DNA of 64,000 bases from Lunularia cruciata. Lineage: Eukaryota; Streptophyta; Marchantiopsida; Lunulariales; Lunulariaceae. This document shows, piece after piece, positions 12,727 to 22,560 of the stretch; the first letter of the stretch is position 1, and each line of letters begins with the position of its first letter. Location: the NCBI GenBank assembly GCA_948567375.1, contig OX419759.1, positions 29,179,493 to 29,243,492 of the forward strand. Reading direction: 5' to 3'. The notes below the pieces were generated by a model. It saw only the letters and a program-made list of their open reading frames with translations. It searched no databases and had not been told where the DNA came from. Position numbers and translations under genes: made by a program.

Positions 12727-13695
12727 ATGGCTACTCGGATTGAGCAGTTGGAGCAAAGATTGGCTACTATGGCTATTGCTCAGAGGAGATCAGATTTGGG
12801 TGCTGAGGCTTCCACCTCATATGTTGGTGACAGAGATGCTTTGGACTTCATGTGCGGAGCAACACAGGTGGATGCATCTGCAGCAGTGACTAGGAGTGCA
12901 GTACATGCTCCAGAGCCTAGAGGAGCATCAGTGGAGTTGGACCCACAAAGAGGAGAGGTTGGGAGACAGGTCAGACTTCCCCTATCTTTCATGCTATCTG
13001 AGGCATTGCAGACAATATCCATGGTTCCTAGATGTCCCAGTGCATGTGTGGTAGGTGGTGATGGAGTGCAAGATGGACTACCTGCTAGTCAGCCACCTGC
13101 TACTACACAGACTGAGTCTAGCATGATGTTGGGGGCGGCTCAGCTGATTATGCGGCATCCTTTGTTTTCAGCCAGTGACATGTTTACATTGGGAGTTGAC
13201 CCAGCCCCAGTGTTCCGGTTGGCTGCCACGTTGTGTGAGAGTAGGGATGGTGCAGTTCCTACTACTAGAGCAAAGGTGGTTGGTAGTGGAGCTGACTTGG
13301 TTGAGGAGCATGGGATCCGTTTAGCGACCAGTGGTTTATGGCAGGCAGCAGCGGCTAGACTGGAGGAGTTGCCAGCTAGACCGGCCTTTGAGAGAGCGCG
13401 GTTTACACCTAGTGTTGTCCTATTGGATAACCAAAGGGGGATTTTTCATTTGGTGGGACCTTCAAGGAAGGTCTATACACCACAGAGAGTCTTGTTAGAC
13501 TCTGGTGCGCAGCCCCTTATGTTGGGGAAGGCTGCAATTGTTGGTCTAGAGTTACGGAAGACCGATGTGGAGAGGTGTCCATTTCAGATCCAAACATCTC
13601 TTGGTGGCGGTTTGACACAGTACATCACACGTGGAGAGCTTGTTGTCCTGGTTCAGCCTGGTCATCCGACTGATAGCTCGGTGGTGAGAGCTTAG
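12727..13695 (+). pseudogene. Linker and aspartic protease of the methyltransferase element
   Basis: This part would release the mature proteins from the polyprotein. It opens with a short helix (ATRIEQLEQRLATMAIAQRR), then about 200 residues of linker that I do not recognise. The retroviral-type protease core follows, with LLDSGAQPLMLGKA (catalytic Asp codon at 13498). A flap-like region follows. TAG at 13693-13695 interrupts just before AIATIAESYDVLVGGAV, whose YDVLVG segment is the usual C-terminal protease motif. The frame then continues. Confidence 0.8.
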
Positions 13696-13980
13696 GCTAT
13701 TGCGACGATAGCTGAGTCATATGATGTGCTAGTTGGGGGAGCAGTGTTATACCCTATGGGTTTCAGCATTGACTATTGGGAGGAGACAGCCTCTTATAGA
13801 CCTGGTTGGCATTGTGGTGAGGGACGGGTATGTCGCCTACCAGTACGCTTCAGTAGTGGTAGTCTTGGCTCACTACAGTTCGGGACCATGGCACCATCAG
13901 TTTTAGCTTTCAGCGGTGTAGTTACTTGGCCTGGTGAGTTGTTGGAGAGGAACGCCCATGCAGAGGATACTCCATACCAG
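13696..13980 (+). pseudogene. Protease end and linker up to the frameshift
   Basis: Codons continue in the gag-protease frame through YDVLVGGAV and FSIDYWEETASYRPGW. Near 13980 the coding path moves to the next frame; EEITQLWS becomes readable there. A single-base loss in the run CCAGAGGAG explains the shift. Nothing else in this piece is recognised. Confidence 0.65.
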
Positions 13981-13982
13981 AG

Positions 13983-15494
13983 GAGATCACACAACTTTGG
14001 AGTACAAGTGGGATTGTTCCATCCACCTTGGATGTTCCATTGTGGAGTTCAGAGGAGGCATTGCAGCAGCATGCAAATCAGTTGGTGCAACAGGCTTGGA
14101 GTGGAGCCTTCTTACCATCAGGGGATGAGTGTGAGGATGAGCCTCCAGAGGCGATTGCTTTGACACCTCTGGATACCACACTCATTTCTTGGCGGTATCC
14201 AGTAGAGGGGATATGCCTATTGGAGTTGTTTGGTGGGATCAGCACCGGACTAATTGCGGTGTTACAAGCGGGTATTCGAGTACAGAGGGACTTGTATGTA
14301 GAGAGAGATGAGACTGCTAGGCGAGTCTCTCTACATCATGTGGCACACTTGGCCTATCGGTATCTGGAGTTATTACCAATGTCAGCAGTCAGAGGTTACC
14401 AGAAGGCCCTACCAGGAGACATTTCCTTACTGGGGGCGCATGACCTAGAGAGACATGGGCCTATTCACTTGGTGATTTCTGGATGGCCATGTCAAGGACA
14501 TACACATGCGGGCTGCGGTTTGGGTCTTTAGGATCCTCATTCTGGTGTGTTTTGGGAGATGTTACGGATATTACAATATCTCCAGGTTCATCAGTCTATT
14601 TCTCCAGCTTACCTTTTGGAGAACGTTCCTTTGATGGGTGATTCTTGCACTAGAGTGGTGGCGAGTACACATCAGGTCCATTCTTGGATGGGACGTGCTG
14701 TATTGTTAGATGCAGCCAGAGTGGGATCACGGGCTCATTGTCTTTGTCTTTGGTGGACGAATCTTTTACCCAGAGAGGTTCTACAGCGTGCTTATGATGG
14801 GATTCAGCGACTAGACCACATCCTTGTTGATGATATCTTGGATGTTAGGCGTCAGTCTCAGACAGTGGTAGTGGTTGATAGGTCACCTATGGAAGTGGTG
14901 AACCTAGTTGGACAGTCTAGAGCTGCATTTCCCACACTCATGAGTTTCCCAGGCTCTCATGCTTTTCGAGAGGGAGGACCTGGACTTATTTGGGACTCAC
15001 AGTTACAGCAGTTGGTGGAGCCCAATGCTGATGAGAGAGAGCGGGTGATGGGTTTTTGCACTGGTATTACCGCTGTTCCAACAGTGTCAGAGGCATCCAG
15101 ACGTCAGGTGTTAGGTCAGGCTATGGACCTGAACTGTTTGACCTGGATTGTGAGCCTTGGCTTGGCAAAGCAGCGTAGGATGCGCTTGATAGGCATCACC
15201 ACTCAAACACTTGTGAGCCCTGTGCCTATCGAGACGATTCAGGCACATGTTGGGGGCGATGGACCGAGTGGACATGGTATTCTTGGGACACATCTAGTAG
15301 CTACTAGGGAGAGTGGTCTACTTGGAGTCCATCCAGGTGAGCATGGGCTACTTGGATTACACCCTTGGTCCACACGGGATGCAGCCAGAGGACGTGTGGA
15401 GCTTGCAGCTAAAGCGGAGGGAGTTTTTCACACAGAGGTTGGGACCTCTAGTGGTCGAGAGCATGACACTATTGCTCCCAAGGGCCCAGTGTAG
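13983..15494 (+). pseudogene. DNMT3-like cytosine-5 DNA methyltransferase domain
   Basis: The domain would transfer a methyl group from S-adenosylmethionine to cytosine C5 in DNA. Motifs come in canonical order: I, LLELFGGISTGL (from about 14217, cofactor binding); an acidic VERDETARR; IV, ISGWPCQGHTHAG with the catalytic Cys codon at 14490; VI, LLENV (Glu codon at 14619); VIII, SRAHCLCLWWTNL (from about 14727), where two Cys replace the expected Arg. The target-recognition region follows (FPTLMSFPGSHAF, GPGLIWDS), then ERVMGFCTG and the IX/X region RRQVLGQAMDLN (about 15096-15167). The recognition segment and the lack of reordering point to the DNMT3/DRM side rather than DNMT1. A TAG at 14529 splits it and another closes it at 15492; the frame then continues into reverse transcriptase, so it is part of the polyprotein and not a neighbouring gene. 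Confidence 0.92.
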
Positions 15495-16103
15495 CAGTCA
15501 GTCAGTACGTCTTCCACTCCTACTACAGTTATAGAGGATACTTGGGAGCCAGATCTTGGACCCAAGCTTACTGGAGAGGAAAGACGGAGGGTTTGGAGGT
15601 TCTTGAGGAGTCACACGAGTTGTTTTGCCTTCAGTATGAAGGATTTGGGTGCTCTGAATGGACCTGGTATACGGATTGAGCTGACTAGCAACACACCAGT
15701 TTTTTGACGTCCTTATCGATATAGTGATATAGAGAGGACATTGATTCAGAGCGGGAGTAGTGACTTTTTTGAGGCTGGTTTGGTGGAGATTTCACATGGA
15801 GAGTATGCATCAGTGACAGTGATGCCAGCCAAGAAGGATATGCATGGCAACTATCCAGATAGGCGGATGTGTGGAGATTACCGTCCTATCAACCGACAGA
15901 CCAGGGCTGATTGGTATGCCATGCCTACACCGGAGGAGATTTTTAATGTAATTGGGCATGCAAAGGTCTTCAGTACTTTGGATCTTCGAGTAGGATATCA
16001 TCAGTTGCCAATCAGGGAGGAGGATAAGTCCAAGACAGCATTCTGGGCTATTGACCCTCACGGCAAAGATGTGTAATATCAGTAGAGGTTCTTACTATTT
16101 GGG
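15495..16103 (+). pseudogene. Reverse transcriptase, N-terminal half
   Basis: Same frame as the methyltransferase. The residues CGDYRPINRQTRADWYAMPT and STLDLRVGYHQLPIREED are standard Ty3/gypsy fingers and palm motifs. Stops lie at 15705 (TGA), 16074 (TAA) and 16083 (TAG). The link from the methyltransferase, at about 15495-15700, is a short acidic and basic stretch (EERRRVWRFLRSH) like the usual protease-RT connector. Confidence 0.85.
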
Positions 16104-17045
16104 TTGAAGAACGCTCCTGTTGAGTTCCAGAGGGTCATAGATAGGATCCTAGCTGGATTGGATTTCGCTCGGTGCTATATTGATGACATTTTGGTTTATA
16201 GCACTACTATGGAAGAGCATGAGAGACAGTTGTTGGAGGTGTTTGAGAGGTTGAGATCTCATGGACTCAAATTACATCCTAAGAAGAGTAGGTTCTTCCA
16301 CGAGCAGGTTGAGTATTTGGGTCACACTATCTACCCCGGAGGACTTGGTGTCCAGCAGACCAAGGTGGAGGCTATTGCACGTATTCCTCGGCCTACGGAT
16401 GTGAGCAGAGTGCGAGCATTCCTTGGGTTAGCAAAATTTTATCGCCGCTATGTTAGAGGATTTAGTGCCATTGCCAAGGCCTTGATGAAGCTGACCAAGC
16501 TTACACATGAGTGGTGTTGGGGAGATGAGCAAGAGAGAGCTTTTGTAGAGCTCAAGGAGAGGTTGAAATCTGCTCCTATTTTGAGGAGACCAATCAGAGG
16601 ACAACCATTCCAGGTTCACACTGATTGGAGAATGTTGGGGCTTGGAGCAATGCTCACCCAACATGATGATGAGGGGAAGGAGTTTGTGGTGGCCTATGCT
16701 AGTCGCTCCAACAATTCAGCAGAGGCAAAGTATAGTTCATATGAGGGAGAGTGCTTGGCAGCAGTTTGGGCAGTAGCACATTTCCGATGTTACCTATTTG
16801 GTAACCCCTTCACTCTCATCACTGATCATCAGCCGCTGAAGTGGTTGATGGAGTTCGACAAGCTTTTAGGGAAGCTTGCACAATGGGCTCTGATTTTACA
16901 GGAGTATGATTTCACGGTTGTTCATAGACATGGAGTGGTGAACCGTGATGCAGATGGGTTGAGTAGAGACCCATGTCCCAGCCAGCAGAATCAGACCGGA
17001 GCACGTTGGCATGGTGAGACAGATGAGGAGATGGTGCATGGTTGA
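16104..17045 (+). pseudogene. Reverse transcriptase catalytic half and RNase H
   Basis: The catalytic box CYIDDILVYS lies near 16173-16205, and the thumb region with FLGLAKFYRRYVRGF follows. RNase H shows its first Asp in HTDWRMLGLGA, Glu in YEGECLAAVWA and Asp in LITDHQPLKWL, so the acidic triad is intact. It ends with the usual HGVVNRDADGLSR. TGA at 17043 closes this piece. The domains copy element RNA into DNA and degrade the template. Confidence 0.92.
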
Positions 17046-18263
17046 CATGCATCGGCCTTTCTGTGTATATTTGCAGAGGCATTGGTGGTATCTCTCTCAG
17101 CGCATACAAGAGGAGTTATTGAGATCACAGATCCAGAGAGTGAAGATATCGGTACAATTCAGCAAGACATTCATGATGATATCTTAGTGATGGACTATCT
17201 TCGCACTGGTGTTGTGGGTGGCATAGTTGGGGCCAAGGAGAGAAACCATGTTCTTCAGCAAGCTAGACGATTCAGATTGGAGGGTAGACACCTTTTGCGT
17301 GTATGGGAGGATGGTAGAGTGCGAGTAGTACCACTTCCAGCACAGAGACCACAGTTGGTCCGTCATGCTCATGAGGAGCTAGGACATTTTGGAGTAAAGC
17401 GTACATATAGCTTACTCCAAAGTCATTATTGGTGGCGCGGTATGCAGACCAAGGTACAGCAATTTGTTGCCAGATGTGTGGTTTGTGACCGAGTTAGAGC
17501 ATCATTCAATGCTCCTACGCCACAGTTACACCCATTACCTATCATGGGATTGGGTTACCGTTGGAGTTTGGACTTTGCCGGACCTTTACCGCTGACTGTG
17601 AGACATCATCGGTATGTTTTGGTAATGGTGGAGCACTTCTCCAAGTGGATTGAGTTGGTGGCACTTCCTGACAGGTCTAGTGAAGGGACAGCTTACTTGT
17701 TCCTGGATCGAGTTCTTAGTCATTTTGGTGCACCAACTGAGGTTTTGATTGATCAGGGTACAAAGTTCTTGGGGGAGTTTCAGGTCTTGTGTGACAAGGC
17801 TTTGATTGATCATCGTACTACATCCTGAGATCACCCTGAGGCAGATGGCTTAGCAGAGAGAGTGGTTCAGACGGTGAAGAGAGGATTGCAAAAGTATGGT
17901 TTGCAGAGAGGCCACTTGGGAGATTGGGATCTCCAATTACCTTGCTTGGCCATGGGCTATCAGTTCAGCCGGCAAGCCTCCTTAGCATCCTTCTCTCCAT
18001 ACTTTCTACTCTATGGACGAGATCCAAATTTACCTGCAGCCATTTGTCGAGATGCTACTCTAGTTTTGGACTTGGATGACCCCAATGTATGGATGAGCGC
18101 ATGTTCTCAGCGAGCAAAGATCTTTTGGAGAGTGATGCTGATGGCCTTTGAGAACTTGGCGATTGCTTAGCATAGAGATACTTTACGCTATGCTACCATT
18201 TGAGGAGGAGGTTATAGACCCTCGATCCATCAATTTCATCCAGGCGACTATGTATATCTATAG
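17046..18263 (+). pseudogene. Integrase of the methyltransferase element
   Basis: The zinc-binding HHCC domain is visible (HAHEELGHFG, then CVVCDRV near 17480). The DDE core has Asp in WSLDFAGPL, Asp in LIDQGTKF and Glu in ADGLAERVV, just after a TGA at 17826. The C-terminal part continues with stops at 18168 (TAG), 18201 (TGA) and 18261 (TAG). It would insert the DNA copy into the genome. Most readable Ty3 chromoviruses end in a chromodomain after this point; here a PHD finger is found instead. Confidence 0.88.
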
Positions 18264-18608
18264 CAGACAGCACCAACAACATTTGATGTTTCTACAGGCC
18301 GCACCATCTTGAGAGTGCGTGAGGTTTTGCCATCTGGAGTCCTTGTGTTAGAAGGATGTGATGGTGTTGTTTGGAAGGATCATGTGCGCAATTGTACGCC
18401 ATGCCACCTCCCAAACATTGATGGTTCTATGGACCCAAGCTTGGCACTTGTACGTGCAGGCTTGAGGTGTATGTTATGTGGCTCTTCTGGTGAAGCTGCT
18501 ACTATGTTAGTGTGTGATAGCTATTTGAGAGGATGGCATATGGCATGTATGACTCCTCCCCTCACGGTGGTTCCTCAGGGACAATGGTTATGTCCTAGAT
18601 GTACTTGA
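18264..18608 (+). pseudogene. Integrase tail with C-terminal PHD zinc finger
   Basis: After an integrase-tail region (ILRVREVLPSGVLVLEG) comes CMLCGSSGEAATMLVCDSY, then GWHMACMTPPL and GQWLCPRC. This is the Cys4-His-Cys3 pattern of a PHD finger, including the conserved Trp before the last Cys pair. The fourth ligand is Tyr (TAT at about 18520), one G-to-A step from Cys. PHD fingers commonly read histone H3 tails. The TGA at 18606 is the natural end of the polyprotein. Position and spacing suggest it replaces a chromodomain as the chromatin-binding module. Confidence 0.85.
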
Positions 18609-18766
18609 CCTATAGCTAGTTCATTCTTTATATGGTATAGATTGCAGATAGGCGACTAACGATGGGGCTCCATAGCACCTGGCCTCCTGATCTTTGCCCA
18701 TTAGAGGGTATACCATATACTCAGAGTAGATGGCTATCTGGAGTTAGAGGGACCTAATCGCCAGCT

Positions 18767-18777
18767 AGGGGGGCGAT
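18767..18777 (+). promoter_or_regulatory. Polypurine tract of the methyltransferase element
   Basis: AGGGGGGCGAT lies directly before TGTGGCACTTTAG, the expected plus-strand primer site at the start of a 3' LTR. The non-coding stretch from 18609 to here holds nothing else recognised. Confidence 0.65.
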
Positions 18778-18882
18778 TGTGGCACTTTAGAGTCTATGTA
18801 TGACTTATGTGTGAGTTGTGCTTCTATAGTGTATGATGTTGACAGCGATGTATGTTGTGTAGCGATGTATATACGCATGATA
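18778..18882 (+). repeat. 105-bp block B, first copy
   Basis: It runs from TGTGGCAC to CGCATGATA and is almost identical to 19335-19439, the end of the 3' LTR. A diverged third copy is at 32857-32958. It sits between the polypurine tract and the TATCACGCC start of the 3' LTR, with only GC between, like an LTR-end/LTR-start junction. Confidence 0.85.
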
Positions 18883-18884
18883 GC

Positions 18885-19439
18885 TATCACGCCATTTGTA
18901 GTTCTGCATCTAGTTGCTCAGACACTAGAGTTCCAGTGATAGTAGTTAGAGTTATTCTAGCAGTTTCTTAGGGACTACTTTCCAACAGTCTGATTTGGTG
19001 TTCGGGGTACTGACTTCACAGTGGGGCCTACCATCACTTTGCACCGTTCGCACCGTCAAGTGTGCCGTCAGTGGGACCATTAGGGTTTTAGTGCTACCTC
19101 AAGTCTAGGGGGTATAGTTTTGAAGTGAGCTCCAGAGAGCTCACTTCTCTGATGTTGAGCCTTCGAGTTCCTGACTATGGTGGACAGAGGCCGGCGAGCG
19201 TCACCTAGATTCTCTATGCTTGAGTGGGTGTGGCTTGACTGTAATCAGTGCACAGTTGTTGGCAGTTTATAGAGTGACAGATCAAGTACTGATCTGAGTT
19301 GAGTTGAGTTGAGAGTGGTAAGCAATCTGATTATTGTGGCACTTTAGAGTCTATGTATGACTTATGTGTGAGTTGTGCTTCTATAGTGTATGATGTTGAC
19401 AGCAATGTATGTTGTGTAGCGATGTATATACGCACGACA
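18885..19439 (+). repeat. 3' LTR of the methyltransferase element
   Basis: It starts TATCACGCCATTTGTAG (one transition from TGTCACGCC) and ends GTATATACGCACGACA. The first 450 bp match the 5' end of the element; the last 105 bp are block B. The solo LTR at 32448-32958 has the same two ends, which supports these limits. Confidence 0.8.
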
Positions 19440-19485
19440 TCTTACCTCACAGATTGAGTCTTTGGGTCTTTTGTTATGGATGGAG

Positions 19486-20475
19486 TCAGACTACTTCTCT
19501 GGGTTTAGTCCACTTCTTTGTGTTTGGACTTCTTCCTTCCACCATCATCCTTTGTCCCATTCTTATGAAATGATTGTCATTGGATTGCAGTTGCAAAATG
19601 TATCGTTGCTCCTCTTCATCTGCTTCTTGTTGAAGATCAAGATGGAAATGTGAAACCATATGCTGCCTCTCCTCTTTTGTCAGTAGATTTAATCCCAAGT
19701 AGAAATGTATTGCAAACGGTGCAAAGTAGTGTGATGTCGAATCGGTCCTCCAATGGACAATCATCTGCCTTGTTCTCAGATGGAAGCACTTCATCCAATT
19801 CACCTTCTCTCTTGCAAACATCTAGTGGAAGAAGACCGCCTGCTGCATGTTCACATATGTTGTTTGCTCGGGCTTGAACATTGCCATGATAGCTCCCACA
19901 ATGGTTTGCTTAATTGGGTCCTGATAGGACTCCACTTTATAGCCATTGTTGGTTCACAAAGTAAAGAATGAATTCCTAATTTCAGCAGTTTCTTCTACAA
20001 TGTCACACTTCCTATAAAAGGTAACCCCAGTTGCATCTCATGCTTCCTTCCCCAATACTAGCTTCCAATCCGACTCAATCCATCAAGCCAGATTTTCTCT
20101 CTTCTCCATAACTTTTGGGCCGTCCTCATAATTACTAACAGCTATCTTTGCCATTACACCTAGAAAACTAACATTCCAATTCCATGCCAAGAATGTTATC
20201 TAAAGTCTATTTAGGGCTTCAACTCTAGCTACAACATCTAATCGCCAAATTGCAAAACTCCTTACTACAAGTGTGTTCTTATTCTTCTTTGTCATGATCT
20301 GCTCACTAGTTCTTTGGCACTGGAAGATTATCCCCTCTCTTGGATGCAACATTCTAACCCCTTTTGGACTTTGGAAAATTTCACTCTCAATCGGCTTCGA
20401 GACGCATATTACTGCAAGACAACTACTCAGAGGGATAGGGTATCTACTTGACATGTTTGATTTCCCTTTGCACAA
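19486..20475 (-). pseudogene. N-terminal domain remnant of the LTR-encoded protein (copy 2)
   Basis: Minus-strand segments at 20475-20200 (FAIWRLDVVARVEALNRL) and 19821-19486 (HFYLGLNLL, SHFHLDLQQEADEEEQRYIL) match the ORF at 48257-49348 in order. The remaining coiled-coil part lies across 9547-8652 and 6736-5746, beyond the inserted retrotransposon. Stops and shifts are frequent. Confidence 0.65.
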
Positions 20476-20867
20476 TCATAATTTTATAGTACCTCGAACT
20501 GCAATCATTCTTCAATTGATTTCAAAATCAACTCCCACTTCTTTTGCGTGTTTGTTTCTTGTCACTTTCAAGGTGTTCTTCTCCTACCTCTATTGTTTCT
20601 TTAAGTGTACTTTCTTGGTTGGCTTGACACATAGAAAGGTTGTTACATCTTCTTCATATTGGCCTGGGCTTCCCGTTTGAAGACACCCTTCTTCAATTTT
20701 GTCTCTTCATAACCCCATCCGAGTACTTCCGATTCCCAACCCAAGATTGACTTCTTTGGGTTTACTCCAAAGACACATAAGTCCATTCTTTTCTTCATAA
20801 TTTGGCTTCCTCAGTACAAGTCTTGTTCAAAACTCATCAAAATGAAAAATGTGTGTACCACAAATTT

Positions 20868-22237
20868 CAATATCTTGGATTGCTTGTGTTTGTATTATTA
20901 ATCAATGCTCCTTGGTTGTTTGTTGCATTGATTGTTTAAATAGAAGGTTTTATTAGGAATGTGTTTGAAGATATGTTGTTGAACTTTCTAAGTGATATAC
21001 CATAGAGGCCAAAGGGTTTGTGAGGGTAACAAACCTTTGAACCATCCCTTGGGGTAATGTCCATAAGAAATTCTCATCCCTCAATGAAATTACAATTAGC
21101 TATGCAAATCTTGGCTACAATTCCTTCCTAAACCAAGTAAATGGATGGCCACTAAAGGACTATGCTATCACCTCCCTTGCTCCTATAGCTCCTTGCATTC
21201 CCACTATAGAATTGGATAACCCTACCAACAATATCTTATTGGGACTCTTTGTTTTGTTGATCATCACGTTCCAAGAACGTGATGGGTAATGGGTTTGAGG
21301 TCATCTATTCTTACTTGGGACTCTTTTTTCCTTGATCAGCATGTTCCAAGAGCAGCATTGGGTAATGCATTTGAGGTTGTCCATTATTGCTTGGACATTC
21401 AACAATGCAATGTCAAATCTAACAATAATAAAAAGAACCATTATTTTTCTGCAACCATTCATGATTTGTTATGCCAAGAGGTCTCCATTGGATGGTCTCA
21501 CTTTACATTGGTGTCAATTCTTCCACACATACTTGGTGCATTTTAGGTTTTTTGGAGGTCTAGGTCAAGAGCAAATTGTTGTGGTCAAAGGTAGCCAAGA
21601 AGTCAAAGCACTCAACCATTTGCATGGCTTCTTCTACATGCTTGAGTTTTCATATAGTTACTTCTTATTTTGGAGTTCAATTTCAAGCCTCTCATAAATC
21701 AAACCAAGTCTTCACCTTTGTTGTATGTCTACAATCAACATCATGGTGTTTTAGAATTGAAAGATGTAACTCTGCACAAAGTCAACCTATCTCAGTTTTG
21801 CCATTCAATCTCATGTAGTTCATACACCATTCTTAGCTTGGAACCACTCAATGATTACACTCTTGAAGTCCTCCCATGTCAAGATTGGTGCAACAAATGG
21901 TCATTGAGTCTACTCACCCAAAATTGCCACCATAGTTTAGCCGCTCCCTCTAGTTGACTTGAAGCCAAGAGGATTCATGTTTGATCATCCAAAAGATTTG
22001 TGGCTTCAAAGTACCGCTCCCAATCAAATACAAAGTTCTCCACTACCCTTGGTAAACTCTTGCCTTCAAATGGCTTAGATTTAGGAAACAACACTTGGTC
22101 TTCTTCTCAAAATGTTGCTCTTTCCATTTTTTGTTCCTATTGTTACCATTGCACATCATAATCTTCTTGTCCAACAATCTAGTAGGATGCTTAATATATT
22201 TTTGCATAGCAAAGATAACTTTGGGTATAGCCGCCAT
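20868..22237 (-). pseudogene. Decayed retrotransposon gag
   Basis: An ATG at 22237 starts AAIPKVIFAMQKYIKHPTR. Further along, the minus strand encodes FVFDWERYFEATNLL, then an AAKLWWQFW motif (near 21920) and WFQAKN, the pattern of plant Ty3/gypsy gag proteins. Stops and shifts are scattered. A ~76-bp duplication (21239-21390) lies in its distal part. No zinc knuckle or pol was found to the left; the family-G solo LTR ends at 20862, so the remainder may lie at 5261-5745 or be lost. Confidence 0.55.
21239..21390. repeat. Tandem duplication, ~76 bp, two diverged units
   Basis: Both units contain TTGGGACTCTTT, then a GTTCCAAGA motif and GGGTAATG, followed by TTTGAGGT. They lie inside the decayed minus-strand gag and could be a repeated peptide segment. 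Confidence 0.6.
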
Positions 22238-22329
22238 GATTACTATGCTATAAAAATACCCTCTTGTAATTACCTAAATCAACACATAAATATATTGGAA
22301 ATGCTCAAGCGGATGAAACTTTGAATGCC

Positions 22330-22560
22330 TAGCTTGAGCTTAGCTTGGCTATATTTAGGTAACTTGGGTACAAGACTCTAAAGGAGCTTCCAAGGAAGAT
22401 ACCTACTAGGAATTGCCTTACTTGGAGTGCAAGCTAAGCTAATTATTTACTTGGCATGCAAGCTAAGCTAGCTATCATCTTGGCATACAAGTTATTGTAT
22501 CCTTGGAAAGTTCCTAAAAGCTTCTTGGGTGCTTTCAGAATATTCCTGGGCTTATTTTAC
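22330..22560 (-). repeat. LTR-like segment paired with the decayed gag
   Basis: It contains the reverse complement of the AGCTTGCACTCCAAG repeat type seen at 381-562, twice, upstream (on the minus strand) of the gag ATG at 22237. This links both regions to one element family. Confidence 0.5.

Larger units (their letters stand above)
9548..19439 (+). mobile_element. Ty3/gypsy retrotransposon encoding a DNMT3-like DNA methyltransferase and a PHD finger
   Basis: It starts TGTCACACCATTTG and ends ACGCACGACA. TCTT precedes (9544-9547) and follows (19440-19443) it, a probable 4-bp target duplication. Inside are a 5' LTR and leader, a single coding path of about 7.4 kb (11212-18608), a polypurine tract (about 18767-18777) and a 3' LTR ending at 19439. 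Domain order is gag, zinc knuckles, protease, DNA methyltransferase, reverse transcriptase, RNase H, integrase, PHD. The coding path uses one frame to about 13980 and the next frame after a 1-nt loss, with 17 internal stops. It inserted into a family-G solo LTR. Retrotransposon capture of DNA methyltransferases has been reported in dinoflagellates and charophyte algae; this looks like a related or parallel case. Confidence 0.9.
5746..20862 (-). mobile_element. Solo LTR of family G (copy 2), split by two later insertions
   Basis: It begins TGTGACAACTTGG at 5746 and ends GTGTGTACCACA at 20862. AATTT precedes it (5741-5745) and follows it (20863-20867), a perfect 5-bp target duplication. LTR sequence is found at 5746-6736, 8652-9547 and from about 19444 to 20862, together about 3.3 kb. 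The interruptions are a smaller solo LTR (6737-8646) and the methyltransferase retrotransposon (9548-19439). The orientation is minus, judged from ORF remnants. Confidence 0.88.

Noticed and set aside
14028-15494. Host DNMT/DRM gene fragment captured by chance next to a retrotransposon
   Set aside because: The domain is in frame with and contiguous to RT, lacks introns, and sits inside the element's two ends. It belongs to the polyprotein.
18609-18766. A second reader domain or chromodomain after the PHD finger
   Set aside because: The frame ends with TGA at 18606 and the following 160 bp encode no recognisable motif before the polypurine tract.
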